From the NCBI RefSeq assembly GCF_015352425.1, contig NZ_JADKNH010000021.1, forward strand, positions 1 through 60,396: a DNA stretch of 60,396 nucleotides, written 5' to 3'. Both the position numbers and the translations under genes were made by a program. The notes under the pieces were generated by a model. It was not told the DNA's origin. It made no database searches and saw nothing but the letters and a program-made list of their open reading frames with translations. Every line of letters starts with the position of its first letter. Within the stretch, counting starts at the first letter, position 1. Positions 27,279-38,586 of the stretch are shown one piece after another. The DNA comes from Fusibacter ferrireducens. Its GTDB lineage: Bacteria > Bacillota > Clostridia > Peptostreptococcales > Acidaminobacteraceae.

Positions 27279-27821
27279 TTATTTTTTACCAGTTTTACCT
27301 TCTTTACGTCTAACGTTTTCGTCAGCGTAACGAACGCCTTTACCTTTGTAAGGTTCTGGTTTTCTCCACTCTCTGATCTTAGAAGCGTAGTTACCAACTC
27401 TTTGCTTGTTGATACCTTTTACGATGATTTCAGTTTGAGTTGGCACTTCAACTGTAATACCTTCTGGATCTTCCATGACAACTGGATGTGAATGTCCTAA
27501 TTGAAGTTCTAACTTTTTACCGTTTTTAGCCGCTTTGTAACCTACACCAACGACTAAAAGCTTTCTTTCATATCCTTTAGTTACACCAACAACCATGTTG
27601 TTGATAAGCGCTCTAGATAATCCATGTAACGCTCTATGTCTCTTATTATCAGACGGTCTTACAACAGTTAACGTTTCACCATCTATATCGATCTTAATGT
27701 CTTTGTCTATTTGCTCTGACAATTCTCCTAGAGGTCCTTTTACAGTTACAAAATTTTCACTTGTAACAGTAACTTGAACTCCTTGAGGTATTGTAATAGG
27801 CAATCTACCTACTCTCGACAT
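27279..27821 (-). CDS. rplF: 50S ribosomal protein L6
   Basis: A 180-residue protein of two repeated domains, starting SRVGRLPITIPQGV. The PEPYKGKGVRY motif near the end is diagnostic. The ATG at 27821 is seven bases after GGAGG; an in-frame GTG upstream is too close to it. Confidence 0.98.
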   Translation of the reverse strand: MSRVGRLPITIPQGVQVTVTSENFVTVKGPLGELSEQIDKDIKIDIDGETLTVVRPSDNKRHRALHGLSRALINNMVVGVTKGYERKLLVVGVGYKAAKNGKKLELQLGHSHPVVMEDPEGITVEVPTQTEIIVKGINKQRVGNYASKIREWRKPEPYKGKGVRYADENVRRKEGKTGKK

Positions 27822-27845
27822 TGTCACACCTCCTAGTTATTCGTA

Positions 27846-28244
27846 TTACCATACGTAACAGATTACTTCGCCGCCAACTTCAAGCTTTCTAGCTTCTCTA
27901 TCAGTGATGATACCGTTTGAAGTCGAAATAATCGCTACACCTAATCCACCTAAAACTCTTGGTACATCTGTTTTCTTTGCATAAACTCTTAAGCCTGGCT
28001 TAGAGATTCTTTTAAGTCCAGTGATAACACGTTCTTTGCTATCGCCATATTTAAGTTCGATTCTAATCAAACCTTGTTTACCGTCTTCTATTACATCAAA
28101 TCCTTTGATGTATCCTTCTTGTAAAAGGATCTCAACGATTTTCTTTTTAACATTCGATGCTGGAACATCTACTGAAGCATGTTTAACCATATTAGCGTTA
28201 CGTACACGTGTCAGTAAATCAGCAATTGGATCTGTCATAGCCAT
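27846..28244 (-). CDS. rpsH: 30S ribosomal protein S8
   Basis: A 132-residue 16S central-domain binder, [18 protein letters not shown] at the start and [15 protein letters not shown] near the end. AAGGAGG lies nine bases before the first ATG. Confidence 0.98.
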   Translation of the reverse strand: MAMTDPIADLLTRVRNANMVKHASVDVPASNVKKKIVEILLQEGYIKGFDVIEDGKQGLIRIELKYGDSKERVITGLKRISKPGLRVYAKKTDVPRVLGGLGVAIISTSNGIITDREARKLEVGGEVICYVW

Positions 28245-28268
28245 GAGTATTTACCTCCTTCCGATTTC

Positions 28269-28454
28269 TTACCAGCTAGCTTTTCTAACACCAGGAATTT
28301 GACCTTTGTATGCCAATTCTCTAAAGCAGATACGGCAAACTCCATATTTTCTTAAATAAGCATGTGGTCTTCCACAGATTCTACATCTATTGTATTCTCT
28401 AGTTGAGTACTTTTGCGTTCTTGACTGTTTAACTTTAAGACTCGTTTTAGCCAC
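28269..28454 (-). CDS. rpsN: 30S ribosomal protein S14, zinc type
   Basis: The 61-residue short form with four cysteines (CRICGRPH ... CRICFRELA). This zinc type is usual in Gram-positives. It lies between rplE and rpsH. Confidence 0.98.
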   Translation of the reverse strand: MAKTSLKVKQSRTQKYSTREYNRCRICGRPHAYLRKYGVCRICFRELAYKGQIPGVRKASW

Positions 28455-28466
28455 TATAATCCCTCC

Positions 28467-29006
28467 TTACTTAACGAATGGCATTCCCATCAATCTCAAT
28501 AATTCTCTTGCCTCTTCATCAGTTTTTGCAGAAGTGACGAAAGTGATGTCCATACCTCTTACAGTTTCTACCTTATCAATGTTGATTTCTGGAAAGATCA
28601 ACTGCTCTTTAACACCTAAAGTATAGTTTCCTCTTCCGTCGAAAGAATTAGCACTAACACCTCTAAAGTCTCTTACCCTTGGTAATGCAATTGTAATGAA
28701 TCTGTCTAAGAATTCATACATTCTCTCACCTCTAAGAGTTACTTTAGCGCCAACATTCATACCAGCTCTCACTTTGAAGTTTGCAACTGATTTTTTTGCT
28801 TTTGTAATCACAGGTGCCTGTCCAGCGATAGTTGTCAATTCATCAACGGCAGCTTTGATTACTTTTGGATTATCTTTACCATCACCGAGACCCATATTGA
28901 TTACGACTTTCTCGATTTTTGGAAGTTGCATTACATTGTCATATTGGAATTTTTCCATTAAGGCTTTTTTGACCTCATTATTGTATTTCTCTTTAAATCT
29001 TGCCAT
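28467..29006 (-). CDS. rplE: 50S ribosomal protein L5
   Basis: A 179-residue 5S rRNA-binding protein. [11 protein letters not shown] and the [21 protein letters not shown] end are typical. Confidence 0.98.
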   Translation of the reverse strand: MARFKEKYNNEVKKALMEKFQYDNVMQLPKIEKVVINMGLGDGKDNPKVIKAAVDELTTIAGQAPVITKAKKSVANFKVRAGMNVGAKVTLRGERMYEFLDRFITIALPRVRDFRGVSANSFDGRGNYTLGVKEQLIFPEINIDKVETVRGMDITFVTSAKTDEEARELLRLMGMPFVK

Positions 29007-29031
29007 GAGTTAAACCTCCTTTCTCACTGGA

Positions 29032-29343
29032 TTAGTCTATTACTTCACCTGTTTTCACAGATACTCTTACTTTTTGTCCATTCTCTAACACTTTAGAAGC
29101 TAATCTTGTACCTGCTTTAGCTTTTGCATCATAATAAAGTACGTTAGACACATGGATTGGTGCTTCTTTGTGAATTCTGCCACCTTGTTGTACCTTCATA
29201 GAAGGTTTTTGGTGTTTAGTCGCCATGTTGACATTTTCAACAATAATTCTATCCGTCTTTGGATTCGCGCTTAACACTTTGCCTTTTTTGCCTTTATCTT
29301 TTCCAGCAATTACGATAACTGTATCGCCCTTTTTAATATGCAT
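29032..29343 (-). CDS. rplX: 50S ribosomal protein L24
   Basis: A 103-residue early assembly protein. MHIKKGDTVIVIAGKDKGKK is the KOW motif. Confidence 0.98.
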   Translation of the reverse strand: MHIKKGDTVIVIAGKDKGKKGKVLSANPKTDRIIVENVNMATKHQKPSMKVQQGGRIHKEAPIHVSNVLYYDAKAKAGTRLASKVLENGQKVRVSVKTGEVID

Positions 29344-29360
29344 TACTACACCTCCTAAGT

Positions 29361-29729
29361 TTAAAGAACTTCTGGAGCTAGAGAAACTATTTTCATGAAT
29401 TTTCTATCTCTTAACTCTCTAGCAACAGGTCCGAAGATACGAGTTCCTACTGGAGATAAATCCTCTTTTATAATTACTGCAGCATTTTCATCAAATTTGA
29501 CGTAACTACCATCAGGTCTTCTTAAACCATAGTTGCTTCTAACTATAACAGCTTTAACGACGTCACCTTTCTTGACAACTCCGCCAGGTGTTGCATTTTT
29601 AACACTCGCTACTATAACATCTCCGATATTACCGTATTTTCTCTTTGAACCACCTAATACACGGATACAAAGTATTTCTTTCGCGCCAGAGTTATCAGCA
29701 ACTTTTAAACGAGTTTCGTTTTGGATCAT
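29361..29729 (-). CDS. rplN: 50S ribosomal protein L14
   Basis: A 122-residue protein at the subunit interface. [19 protein letters not shown] at the start and [11 protein letters not shown] near the end are the family hallmarks. Confidence 0.98.
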   Translation of the reverse strand: MIQNETRLKVADNSGAKEILCIRVLGGSKRKYGNIGDVIVASVKNATPGGVVKKGDVVKAVIVRSNYGLRRPDGSYVKFDENAAVIIKEDLSPVGTRIFGPVARELRDRKFMKIVSLAPEVL

Positions 29730-29754
29730 GCTTTTTTCCTCCTCTTAGCTAAAT

Positions 29755-30009
29755 CTACTTAGCTTTTTCAACGACTTCAACTAGTCTCCATCTTTTATCT
29801 CTGCTAAGCGGTCTAGTTTCCATAATTCTTACTTTATCACCTATACCACATTGATTGTTTTCATCATGTGCTTTAAACTTCTTTGTTCTCTTAACTCTTT
29901 TTCCATAGAGTGGATGGCGAATGAAGTCTTCTACTGTAACAACGATGGTTTTATCCATTTTATCGCTTGTAACGTATCCGACTCTTAGTTTTCTTCTTCC
30001 TCTTTCCAC
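29755..30009 (-). CDS. rpsQ: 30S ribosomal protein S17
   Basis: An 84-residue OB-fold protein. [14 protein letters not shown] and [15 protein letters not shown] are conserved. Confidence 0.98.
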   Translation of the reverse strand: MERGRRKLRVGYVTSDKMDKTIVVTVEDFIRHPLYGKRVKRTKKFKAHDENNQCGIGDKVRIMETRPLSRDKRWRLVEVVEKAK

Positions 30010-30026
30010 AGCGTAACCTCCTCTGC

Positions 30027-30221
30027 TTATGCTTTGATCTCTCTAGCTCTTAAGATCGTTTTAGCACGCGCAATATCCTTTTTTATAGCTTTAATCTGCA
30101 TAGGATTGTCTAATTGCCCAGTTGCCAATTGGAATCTTAAGTTGAAGAGCTCATTTTTCAACTCGACAATTTTATCGTTTAATTCTTGTGAAGTCATTTC
30201 CATAATTTTGTTTGCTTTCAA
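30027..30221 (-). CDS. rpmC: 50S ribosomal protein L29, TTG start
   Basis: A 64-residue helical protein near the exit tunnel, with [18 protein letters not shown] longer frame exists, but a TTG at 30221, one base after the rplP stop, gives the normal MKANKI start. GGTGGTG six bases before it serves as the ribosome binding site. ATG codons 18 and 24 bases later are less likely starts. Confidence 0.93.
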   Translation of the reverse strand: MKANKIMEMTSQELNDKIVELKNELFNLRFQLATGQLDNPMQIKAIKKDIARAKTILRAREIKA

Positions 30222-30222
30222 C

Positions 30223-30654
30223 TTATTCACCACCCTTTTCGATAGCGTCTTCCTTCTTAACGAATTTACACTTAATTGGTAATTTATTTGCTGCAAGTCT
30301 CATTGCTTCTCTTGCAGTTTCTTCGTCTACTCCAGAAAGTTCGAACATTACTCTACCTGGTTTAACAACAGCTACCCAGTACTCAGGTGAACCTTTACCA
30401 GCACCCATACGAGTTTCAGCAGGTTTTTGTGTTACCGGCTTATGAGGGAAAATTTTAATCCAAACTTTACCGCTTCTTTTCATTTTTCTATTCATAGCAA
30501 TTCTGGCTGCTTCAATTTGATTTGCTGTAATCCAAGCAGGCTCCATAGCAACTAAACCGTAATCTCCGTAAGTCACTGTGTTCCCTTTTTGAGCAGTACC
30601 CGACATTCTACCTCTGTGAACTCTACGGCGTTTTACTCTTTTAGGCATTAACAT
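30223..30654 (-). CDS. rplP: 50S ribosomal protein L16
   Basis: A 143-residue protein near the A-site t[20 protein letters not shown] is the standard start, with GGAGG ten bases upstream; an ATG seven codons earlier overlaps the Shine-Dalgarno. rpmC starts one base after its stop. Confidence 0.97.
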   Translation of the reverse strand: MLMPKRVKRRRVHRGRMSGTAQKGNTVTYGDYGLVAMEPAWITANQIEAARIAMNRKMKRSGKVWIKIFPHKPVTQKPAETRMGAGKGSPEYWVAVVKPGRVMFELSGVDEETAREAMRLAANKLPIKCKFVKKEDAIEKGGE

Positions 30655-30687
30655 ATGGTAGTTGCCTCCTTTCACAAAACTTTCTTA

Positions 30688-31452
30688 TTAATTATCGTTA
30701 TTTCTTGGTCTTCTTGGTCCTCTATTTTGTCCGCCTTGTGCATTTCTGCCGCCTCTTTGTGGACGTTTATCAGTTTGTTTTCTAGCTTCTTTTCTTCTAA
30801 GTCTAGTCTCTTCACTGACACTTGGTAAGATCTCGCCTTTGTTGATCCAAACTTTTACACCGATTTTACCGTAAGTTGTATCTGCTTCCGCAAATCCATA
30901 GTCGATATCAGCTCTAAGTGTAGACAAAGGTACGTTACCTTCAGAATAGCCTTCTGTTCTTGCCATCTCAGCGCCGCCTAAACGACCAGATGTCTGAACT
31001 TTAATACCTTCTGCACCAGATTTCATAGATCTTCCGATAACTTGTTTCATTGCTCTTCTGAACGAAACACGTTTTTCTAATGAGAACGCTACATTTTCAG
31101 CAACTAATTGAGCATCTAAGTCGATATTGTCAACTTCTGAAATATCTAATTGAATAGATTTCTTAGTCAATTTTTCAAGTTCTTCTCTTAAAACTTTAAT
31201 GTTTTCGCCACCTTTACCAACAACCATACCTGGTTTAGCAGTGAATACGTTAATATGAACTTTATCATTTGCCGCTCTGTCAATATAGATTCTTGAAATA
31301 CCAGCTGTAAAAAGTCTTTCTTTTACATGTTTTCTAATTTCGAAATCTTCGATTAATAAATCTGCGAAGTTTCTTTTATTTGCATACCATTTTGAGTCCC
31401 AATCTTTGATGACTCCAACTCTGAGTCCGTGTGGGCTAACTTTTTGACCCAT
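30688..31452 (-). CDS. rpsC: 30S ribosomal protein S3
   Basis: A 254-residue head protein of the mRNA entry site. A KH domain carries [12 protein letters not shown]. The C-terminus is longer than in E. coli (233) and is a basic, glycine/arginine-rich tail. Confidence 0.98.
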   Translation of the reverse strand: MGQKVSPHGLRVGVIKDWDSKWYANKRNFADLLIEDFEIRKHVKERLFTAGISRIYIDRAANDKVHINVFTAKPGMVVGKGGENIKVLREELEKLTKKSIQLDISEVDNIDLDAQLVAENVAFSLEKRVSFRRAMKQVIGRSMKSGAEGIKVQTSGRLGGAEMARTEGYSEGNVPLSTLRADIDYGFAEADTTYGKIGVKVWINKGEILPSVSEETRLRRKEARKQTDKRPQRGGRNAQGGQNRGPRRPRNNDN

Positions 31453-31468
31453 TCAGTGCACCCTCCTT

Positions 31469-31804
31469 TTACTCTTTTTCCGCGACTACTACGCCAACAT
31501 GACTAGATCTTCTTAAAACAGGATTTGCTCTTCCCATTGATCCAGCATTCCATCTTTTTAATGTAGGGCCTTGATTTGCGTAAATTTCTTTTACGATTAA
31601 AGCTTCTACATCCATGTGATGATTGTTCTCAGCATTTGCAATCGCTGAATTTAAGACTTTTAAAAATATCTCTGCACCTTTTCTAGGTGTGAATTTTAAA
31701 ATTGATTGTGCTTCTTTAACATTTTTTCCTCTTACTAAATCAGCGATTGGCTTCATTTTTCGAGGAGAAATTCTTATGTGCTTAGCTTCCGCTCTAGCTT
31801 GCAT
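31469..31804 (-). CDS. rplV: 50S ribosomal protein L22
   Basis: A 111-residue tunnel protein, AKHIRISPRKMKPIADLVRG at the start. The beta-hairpin loop RWNAGSMGRANPVLRRSSH lies in the macrolide-associated tunnel region. Confidence 0.98.
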   Translation of the reverse strand: MQARAEAKHIRISPRKMKPIADLVRGKNVKEAQSILKFTPRKGAEIFLKVLNSAIANAENNHHMDVEALIVKEIYANQGPTLKRWNAGSMGRANPVLRRSSHVGVVVAEKE

Positions 31805-31833
31805 TCTGATGGCCTCCTTTCGGATTATTACGT

Positions 31834-32106
31834 TTATTTACTCTTCTTATCGCCTGCGTGTCCTCTAAAAGTTCTAGTAGGCGCGAATTCACCTAATTTA
31901 TGTCCGATCATATCTTCCGTTACATAAACCGGAATGTGTTTTCTTCCATCGTGAACTGCGATAGTATGACCAACCATTTGTGGGAAAATAGTTGATGATC
32001 TCGACCAAGTTTTTAGAACTTTCTTTTCATTATTCGAGTTCATTGTTTCTATTTTTTTCAAAAGGCCCTTGTGGACAAAAGGTCCTTTTTTAAGAGATCT
32101 TCCCAT
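31834..32106 (-). CDS. rpsS: 30S ribosomal protein S19
   Basis: A 90-residue head protein. [17 protein letters not shown] and [16 protein letters not shown] are typical. Confidence 0.98.
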   Translation of the reverse strand: MGRSLKKGPFVHKGLLKKIETMNSNNEKKVLKTWSRSSTIFPQMVGHTIAVHDGRKHIPVYVTEDMIGHKLGEFAPTRTFRGHAGDKKSK

Positions 32107-32138
32107 GATCTGTCCTCCTTTCAGATTTAAGAACTAAA

Positions 32139-32969
32139 TTATTTCTTTCTAGCAGAAACAATATATTTGTTCGAATGTTTGTTTTTCTTTCTTGTTTTGT
32201 AACCAAGAGCTGGTTTACCCCAAGGTGTAACAGGATTAGCTCTACCGATAGGTGCTTTACCTTCACCACCACCGTGTGGATGGTCATTCGGGTTCATTAC
32301 AGATCCTCTGACAGTTGGTCTAATACCCATATGTCTTTTCTTACCTGCTTTACCTACAGTGATATTTTCGTGGTCGATGTTACCCACTTGACCAACTGTT
32401 GCTCTACATTCTTTTCTTACATATCTCGTTTCACCGGATGGCAATCTCACAAGTGCGTATTTACCTTCTTTAGCCATTAATTGAGCTGAGTTTCCTGCAG
32501 ATCTAACTAACTGACCACCTTTACCCACTTTCATCTCGATGTTGTGAATAATTGTACCCACTGGCATATTCATAAGCGGCATTGAGTTCCCCACTTTGAT
32601 ATCCACATGTTCGCCAGATACAACAACATCCCCAACTTTTAAGCCATTCGGATGAAGAATATATCTTTTTTCACCATCAGCATACGATAATAGTGCAATA
32701 TTGGCGCTTCTATTTGGATCGTATTCAACAGCTGCTACCTTTGCAGGCACATCATCTTTTAATCTTTTAAAATCAATTATTCTATATTTCTTAGTCGCTC
32801 CGCCACCTCTATGACGCACAGTGATTTTACCTTGATTATTTCTACCAGAATGTTTCTTAAGTGTCATGATTAATGACTTTTCTGGTTGTCTTTTAGTAAT
32901 TTCTTCAAACGTTGACACTGTCATTTGTCTTAGAGCAGGTGAAGTCGGTTTAAATCCTCTAATTCCCAT
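32139..32969 (-). CDS. rplB: 50S ribosomal protein L2
   Basis: A 276-residue protein essential for peptidyl transfer. The [14 protein letters not shown] segment holds the conserved histidine. Confidence 0.98.
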   Translation of the reverse strand: MGIRGFKPTSPALRQMTVSTFEEITKRQPEKSLIMTLKKHSGRNNQGKITVRHRGGGATKKYRIIDFKRLKDDVPAKVAAVEYDPNRSANIALLSYADGEKRYILHPNGLKVGDVVVSGEHVDIKVGNSMPLMNMPVGTIIHNIEMKVGKGGQLVRSAGNSAQLMAKEGKYALVRLPSGETRYVRKECRATVGQVGNIDHENITVGKAGKKRHMGIRPTVRGSVMNPNDHPHGGGEGKAPIGRANPVTPWGKPALGYKTRKKNKHSNKYIVSARKK

Positions 32970-32993
32970 GGTTTTACCTCCTTCGAGTTTTTA

Positions 32994-33284
32994 TTACATA
33001 CCTTCAAAGAATTCGATAGTCTTGCTATCCTCAGTTAGCTTAACAATAGCTTTTTTCCAGCTTCTTGTATAGCCTTGGTTTCTGCCTTGTCTCTTTAATT
33101 TTCCTGGCACATTCAAAGTATTTACCTTTTCAACTTTTACGCCGAAAACTTCTTCCACAGCTCTTTTAATCTGTGTTTTATTAGCATCTTTGTGAACTTC
33201 AAATGTGTACTTTCTATCTGCTGTTTGCATCATAGAGTTTTCTGTAACGATTGGCTTAATGATAATATCGTAAGAGGTTCTCAT
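32994..33284 (-). CDS. rplW: 50S ribosomal protein L23
   Basis: A 96-residue protein at the tunnel exit, where SRP and trigger factor dock. [12 protein letters not shown] begins it. It overlaps the last base of rplD. Confidence 0.98.
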   Translation of the reverse strand: MRTSYDIIIKPIVTENSMMQTADRKYTFEVHKDANKTQIKRAVEEVFGVKVEKVNTLNVPGKLKRQGRNQGYTRSWKKAIVKLTEDSKTIEFFEGM

Positions 33285-33910
33285 TACGCGTACACCTCCT
33301 CAAATTTCTCGATTGCACTCTTAGTCACAACAAAGAAGTCATGATTTAAGATTTCATATACGTTGATTTGTCCAACAAACGAAGCTTGAACACCTTCAAT
33401 ATTGCTTGCTGATCTTACAACGTTTTCTTCTTTACAACAAGTTACAAGTAAAGATTTTTTACCAGCTACTTTTAAGTTTTCTAAAACTTTAAGCATTTCT
33501 TTTGTTTTTGGCGAGCTTAATGCGAACTCATCAATAACAATCACTTCATTGTCTCTTACTTTAGCACTTAACGCTGATTTAAGCGCAAGTCTTCTCATTT
33601 TCTTAGGCAATGAGTATCTGTAACTTCTTGGTTTCGGTGCAAATGCCACACCACCACCAATATAGTGAGGTGCTCTAATTGTACCTTGTCGTGCGTTACC
33701 AGTTCCTTTTTGTCTAAATGGCTTTTTGCCACCGCCTCTTACTTCTGCTCTTGTTTTAGCAGATTGCGTACCTTGTCTTTGATTTGCTAAGTAATTCTTA
33801 ACAACTTCATGCATTACAGGTATATTTGGCTCTATTCCGAAAATAGTTTCATTTAACTCTATTTCACTGACCTTTTGGCCTGAAATGTTCAATATATCTA
33901 ATTTAGGCAC
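33284..33910 (-). CDS. rplD: 50S ribosomal protein L4, GTG start
   Basis: A 208-residue tunnel protein with the conserved [15 protein letters not shown] loop. In many bacteria L4 also represses the S10 operon. The frame extends six codons upstream, but GGAGG is seven bases before a GTG at 33910, giving MPKLDILN. Confidence 0.97.
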   Translation of the reverse strand: MPKLDILNISGQKVSEIELNETIFGIEPNIPVMHEVVKNYLANQRQGTQSAKTRAEVRGGGKKPFRQKGTGNARQGTIRAPHYIGGGVAFAPKPRSYRYSLPKKMRRLALKSALSAKVRDNEVIVIDEFALSSPKTKEMLKVLENLKVAGKKSLLVTCCKEENVVRSASNIEGVQASFVGQINVYEILNHDFFVVTKSAIEKFEEVYA

Positions 33911-33934
33911 TGTGCTTCCTCCTTTCATCAGCTA

Positions 33935-34567
33935 TTATTTTATTGCCTTAACAGCTTTTCTAATTACGATTTGACCGCCTTTTGGTCCCGGCACTGCACC
34001 TTTAACCAATAAGAGATTTCTTTCGAGATCTACTTTTACAACTTCAAGGTTTAAAACCGTAACTTGCTCATTACCCATTCTTCCTGCCATTGGCATGCCT
34101 TTAACAACTCTAGCTGGGTAAGATGCCGCACCAATCGAACCTGGACCTCTATGGAATTTAGAACCATGAGTTTCAGGGCCTCTTGCTTTATTATGTCTTT
34201 TTATAAGACCAGCAGTCCCTTTACCTTTAGAAGTACCCGTTACGTCGATCATTTGACCTGCTTCAAAAATATCAGCTTTGATTTCTTGCTTTACTTCGAA
34301 CCCGTCAGTTGATTCAACTCTGAATTCTTTTAAAGTTTTTTTATAAGGAACACCTGCTTTGTCAAAATGTCCTTTTTTAGGTTTGTTCACGTGTTTGTCT
34401 TTCACATCACCTGAAGCGACCTGTACCGCATTGTAACCATCTGTTTCAACAGTTTTGATTTGAGTTACTGCCATAGGCTGAACTTCAACAACTGTAACAG
34501 GTGTTACGATGCCTTTTTCATTAAATACTTGGGTCATACCGATTTTTTTACCGATAATTCCTACCAT
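33935..34567 (-). CDS. rplC: 50S ribosomal protein L3
   Basis: A 210-residue early assembly protein. [15 protein letters not shown] is the normal start, behind GGAGG; the longer frame adds 16 codons of leader. [21 protein letters not shown] and the end are typical. Confidence 0.98.
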   Translation of the reverse strand: MVGIIGKKIGMTQVFNEKGIVTPVTVVEVQPMAVTQIKTVETDGYNAVQVASGDVKDKHVNKPKKGHFDKAGVPYKKTLKEFRVESTDGFEVKQEIKADIFEAGQMIDVTGTSKGKGTAGLIKRHNKARGPETHGSKFHRGPGSIGAASYPARVVKGMPMAGRMGNEQVTVLNLEVVKVDLERNLLLVKGAVPGPKGGQIVIRKAVKAIK

Positions 34568-34665
34568 GCGTTTGCACCTCCTAATAATTTTACAGCGGAT
34601 TACTTCTGTAATCATACTAAAAAATCAGGTTTATCTATTTAAACCGAAATCTTAGTTTCTAATTC

Positions 34666-34977
34666 CTAAAGCTTAATTTCTACATCTACACCTGCAGGTA
34701 ATTCAAGCTTCATGAGAGCGTCAACTGTCTTTTGTTGCGGATTTAAGATGTCAATGAGTCTTTTGTGCGTTCTGATTTCGAATTGCTCTCTAGAATCTTT
34801 GTACTTATGAACCGCTCTTATGATAGTGACGATTTCTTTTTTTGTTGGCAATGGAATAGGTCCAGCCACGTCTGCTCCTGTTAACTTCGCTGCTTCAACA
34901 ATCTTTTGAGCAGTGTTGTCTAGGATTTTGTGATCAAATGATTTTAATCTGATTCTGATTTTTTGCTTGTTAGCCAT
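34666..34977 (-). CDS. rpsJ: 30S ribosomal protein S10
   Basis: A 103-residue head protein that also works as NusE in antitermination. [15 protein letters not shown] and [14 protein letters not shown] are conserved. First gene of the S10 operon. Confidence 0.98.
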   Translation of the reverse strand: MANKQKIRIRLKSFDHKILDNTAQKIVEAAKLTGADVAGPIPLPTKKEIVTIIRAVHKYKDSREQFEIRTHKRLIDILNPQQKTVDALMKLELPAGVDVEIKL

Positions 34978-35165
34978 TGTTTAACCTCCTTATTTTTATC
35001 GTACGTTGACTGCGATCATACGACCGAGTTTCTTGTCGTCCACTGCGCCGGGTGTTTCACCATTGAATGAAAAACAGACTCGTCGCCCATATCGCGTATG
35101 GACAATTCTCCATGGAAATTCTCTCACAGTATAAGTAACTTTCCACTTCATCGCATTAGTGCACC
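34978..35165 (-). promoter_or_regulatory. Structured leader of the S10 operon
   Basis: About 185 nt separate the promoter from rpsJ. Visible pairings include GTCCAT/ATGGGC, CGACGAGT/ACTCGGTCG and TCGTATGATCG/CGTACGA. A frame of 67 codons runs through it but has no credible start and looks spurious. In other bacteria L4 acts on such a leader, which is plausible here but not shown. Confidence 0.45.
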
Positions 35166-35170
35166 ATAAT

Positions 35171-35199
35171 AGTATATAATAACCCCTCGCATAATGCAA
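35171..35199 (-). promoter_or_regulatory. Promoter of the S10 operon inside the tufA terminator
   Basis: Minus-strand TTGCAT (35194-35199), 17-bp spacer, TATACT (35171-35176). The -35 sits in the loop and arm of the tufA terminator hairpin. Confidence 0.55.
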
Positions 35200-35208
35200 G
35201 GGGTTATT
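35178..35208 (-). terminator. Terminator of tufA
   Basis: AATAACCCCT(C)GC and GC(A)AGGGGTTATT pair over 13 bp with one mismatch around a 5-base loop, followed by TTATTATATA on the minus strand. Confidence 0.75.
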
Positions 35209-35261
35209 TGCAAAGTTTGTTATAAACTTTTTGTAAACATTAACGACTTCAATAAAGTATC

Positions 35262-36452
35262 TTATTGAGTAATTTTATTAACGTTACCAGAACCTACTGT
35301 TCTACCACCTTCACGAATTGAGAATTTTACACCTTCTTCAATTGCGATTGGTGAAATCAGTTCGATGCTCATTTCAACGTTATCGCCAGGCATACACATT
35401 TCAACGCCTTCTGGTAAGTTGATTGATCCTGTTACGTCTGTTGTTCTGAAGAAGAATTGTGGTCTGTATCCTTTAAAGAATGGTGTATGTCTTCCACCCT
35501 CTTCTTTTGTAAGAACGTATACTTGTGCTTCGAATTTCGTATGTGGTTTGATTGTGCCTGGTTTTGCAAGAACTTGTCCTCTTTGGATATCTGTTCTTTG
35601 TACACCTCTTAATAATAAACCTACGTTATCGCCTGCTTGTCCTTGATCCAATAATTTCTTGAACATTTCAACGCCTGTTACAACTACTTTTCTTGGCGCT
35701 TCAGTAAGTCCTACGATTTCTACTTCTTCTGATACTTTGATGATACCTCTGTCAATTCTACCTGTTGCAACTGTTCCTCTACCTGTGATAGAGAATACGT
35801 CTTCCACTGGCATTAAGAATGGTTTGTCTGTTGCTCTTTCCGGTTGTGGAATATACTCATCGATTACGTTGAATAATTCAATGATTTTTTCTGCCCACTC
35901 TGCATCGCCCTCAAGCGCTTTAAGTGCAGATCCTCTGATGATTGGTGTATCATCGCCTGGGAAGTCGTATTCTGTTAATAAATCTCTTACTTCCATTTCA
36001 ACAAGTTCTAATAACTCTTCATCATCTACCATGTCGCATTTGTTTAAGAAAACAACGATATATGGCACGCCTACTTGTCTAGAAAGAAGGATATGCTCTC
36101 TTGTTTGTGGCATTGGACCATCTGCTGCTGATACAACTAGGATAGATCCGTCCATTTGTGCTGCACCTGTGATCATGTTTTTAACGTAGTCAGCATGGCC
36201 TGGGCAGTCAACGTGAGCATAATGTCTCGCTGGTGTTTCGTATTCAACGTGAGCTGTAGAGATTGTGATCCCTCTTTCTCTCTCTTCTGGTGCTTTATCG
36301 ATATTATCAAAATCTACTTTTTGTCCTAAAGCGTATTTTTCGAATAATACTTTTGTAATCGCTGCTGTTAATGTTGTTTTACCGTGGTCAACGTGACCAA
36401 TTGTTCCGATATTACAATGCGGTTTATTTCTTTCGAATTTTTGCTTTGCCAT
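35262..36452 (-). CDS. tufA: Elongation factor Tu, copy 1
   Basis: GTPase that delivers aminoacyl-tRNA. GHVDHGKTT (P-loop), [12 protein letters not shown] and NKCDMVDD are intact; 396 residues. Its product is identical to that of the second tuf copy at 51041-52231. It is last of the str operon (rpsL-rpsG-fusA-tufA). Confidence 0.99.
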   Translation of the reverse strand: MAKQKFERNKPHCNIGTIGHVDHGKTTLTAAITKVLFEKYALGQKVDFDNIDKAPEERERGITISTAHVEYETPARHYAHVDCPGHADYVKNMITGAAQMDGSILVVSAADGPMPQTREHILLSRQVGVPYIVVFLNKCDMVDDEELLELVEMEVRDLLTEYDFPGDDTPIIRGSALKALEGDAEWAEKIIELFNVIDEYIPQPERATDKPFLMPVEDVFSITGRGTVATGRIDRGIIKVSEEVEIVGLTEAPRKVVVTGVEMFKKLLDQGQAGDNVGLLLRGVQRTDIQRGQVLAKPGTIKPHTKFEAQVYVLTKEEGGRHTPFFKGYRPQFFFRTTDVTGSINLPEGVEMCMPGDNVEMSIELISPIAIEEGVKFSIREGGRTVGSGNVNKITQ

Positions 36453-36472
36453 TTTAAATATTCCTCCTCGGG

Positions 36473-38539
36473 TTATTTTTTACCTAACACATCTTCAGCA
36501 ATGCTTTTTGGAACTTGTTCGTAATGGTTAAATACCATTGAGTAAGTTCCACGACCTTGCGTATTTGAACGAAGGTCTGTAGCATAACCAAACATTTGCG
36601 ATAAAGGTACATAAGATCTAATAATTTGAACGCCATTCACCATTTCCATACCTTCTAAACGACCACGTCTAGAGTTGACGTCTCCCATTACATCACCAAG
36701 ATATTCTTCTGGAACAGTAATTTCAACTTTCATATATGGTTCAAGTAAAATAGCATCACCTTTTCTCATTGCCTCTTTGAAAGCCATGGAAGCAGCAAGT
36801 TTGAACGCCATCTCGTTAGAGTCGACTTCATGATAAGAACCATCATATAAGTCTGCGCTCACGTCAACAACTTCATAACCACCTAAGATTCCAGCTTTCA
36901 TAGCGCCAGCAACACCTTCTTCTATCGCTTTGAAGTATTCTCTAGGAACGCTACCACCAGTAACGGTAGACACGAACGAAAATCCTTTTCCAGCTTCAAC
37001 AGGTGCAAATTTGATCTTAACGTGACCGTATTGACCTTTACCACCTGACTGCTTAGCATATTTATAATCAATATCAACTGGTTTCGTAATTGTTTCTTTG
37101 TAAGCAACTTGCGGTGCACCAATATTAGCTTCCACTTTGAATTCTCTTAAAAGTCTATCTACGATGATCTCAAGGTGAAGTTCACCCATACCAGCGATGA
37201 TAACTTGTCCAGTTTCTTCATCTGTGTAAGTTTTAAATGTTGGATCCTCTTCTGCTAGTTTTGCAAGGGCAATACCCATTTTTTCTTGTCCAGCTCTTGT
37301 TTTAGGCTCAATTGCCACACGAATAACCGGATCTGGGAATTCCATTTTTTCAAGAATAATCAGATTATCCGGATCACATAAAGTATCTCCAGTTGTTGTG
37401 AATTTTAAACCTACAGCAGCAGCTATATCACCAGAATAAACTTTTGAAATTTCTTCTCTTTTATTAGCATGCATTTGAAGGATTCGACCAACTCTTTCTT
37501 TTTTATCTTTAGTTGAGTTTTGAACATAAGAACCCGCATCTAAAGTACCAGAGTAAACTCTGAAGAAAGTTAACTTTCCAACATATGGATCCGTCATGAT
37601 TTTAAATGCAAGTGACGAGAACGGAAGACTGTCATCTGCTGGTCTTGCAACTTCATTACCATATTCATCAGTACCTTTAATTGCAGCTACATCTGTAGGT
37701 GCAGGCATGTAATCCAAAACAGCGTCAAGCATTAATTGGACACCCTTATTCTTATAAGCTGATCCGCAAAGTACAGGCACGATTTCGTTGTTGATAGTTG
37801 CTCTTCTAAGCGCCGCTTTAAGCTCATCAACACCTATTTCATCGCCTTCTAAATACTTCATCATTAAATCTTCATCAGTAGACGCAATTGCCTCTACCAT
37901 TTTTTCTCTATATTCTTCTACCAATTCGGCGAACTCTTCAGGAATTGCAATTCTTTCAATCTTTTCGCCTAAATCATCTCTATAATATACAGCTTCGTTA
38001 GCGACCAAGTCAATAAGACCTTCGTATTTATCTTCTGCTCCAATTGGTAATTGGATTGGAACCGCATTTGCTTTTAAACGATCTTGCATCATTTTAACAA
38101 CTCTATAGAAGTCAGCACCTGTGATATCCATTTTATTTACAAAAGCCATTCTTGGTACACTGTATTTGTCAGCTTGTCTCCAAACTGTTTCAGATTGAGG
38201 CTCAACCCCACCCTTTGCACAAAATACAGCTACAGAACCATCTAATACACGAAGTGATCTTTCAACTTCAACTGTAAAGTCAACGTGACCTGGTGTGTCA
38301 ATGATGTTAATTCTCTTACCTTTCCAGACACAAGTTGTAGCAGCAGAAGTAATTGTAATACCTCTCTCTTGCTCTTGCTCCATCCAGTCCATTGTTGCAG
38401 CACCTTCGTGAACTTCACCAATTTTGTAGTTGATACCTGTATAATAGAGGATTCTTTCTGTAGTAGTCGTCTTACCGGCATCAATATGAGCCATGATACC
38501 GATATTTCTAGTATTCTCTAAAGTATAATCTCTACCCAT
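36473..38539 (-). CDS. fusA: Elongation factor G
   Basis: Translocase GTPase of five domains, 688 residues. [23 protein letters not shown] and [10 protein letters not shown] are the G motifs; [15 protein letters not shown] near the end is domain V. ATG at 38539 is six bases after GGAGG; another ATG two codons before abuts it. It lies between rpsG and tufA. Confidence 0.98.
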   Translation of the reverse strand: MGRDYTLENTRNIGIMAHIDAGKTTTTERILYYTGINYKIGEVHEGAATMDWMEQEQERGITITSAATTCVWKGKRINIIDTPGHVDFTVEVERSLRVLDGSVAVFCAKGGVEPQSETVWRQADKYSVPRMAFVNKMDITGADFYRVVKMMQDRLKANAVPIQLPIGAEDKYEGLIDLVANEAVYYRDDLGEKIERIAIPEEFAELVEEYREKMVEAIASTDEDLMMKYLEGDEIGVDELKAALRRATINNEIVPVLCGSAYKNKGVQLMLDAVLDYMPAPTDVAAIKGTDEYGNEVARPADDSLPFSSLAFKIMTDPYVGKLTFFRVYSGTLDAGSYVQNSTKDKKERVGRILQMHANKREEISKVYSGDIAAAVGLKFTTTGDTLCDPDNLIILEKMEFPDPVIRVAIEPKTRAGQEKMGIALAKLAEEDPTFKTYTDEETGQVIIAGMGELHLEIIVDRLLREFKVEANIGAPQVAYKETITKPVDIDYKYAKQSGGKGQYGHVKIKFAPVEAGKGFSFVSTVTGGSVPREYFKAIEEGVAGAMKAGILGGYEVVDVSADLYDGSYHEVDSNEMAFKLAASMAFKEAMRKGDAILLEPYMKVEITVPEEYLGDVMGDVNSRRGRLEGMEMVNGVQIIRSYVPLSQMFGYATDLRSNTQGRGTYSMVFNHYEQVPKSIAEDVLGKK

Positions 38540-38586
38540 ATTCATCCTCCTTTCACATGCTTAATAATCTTTTTAAAAAGAACAAC

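Noticed and set aside
34996-35199. 67-codon frame before rpsJ
   Set aside because: It overlaps the S10 promoter and structured leader, with no ribosome binding site. Treated as leader RNA.
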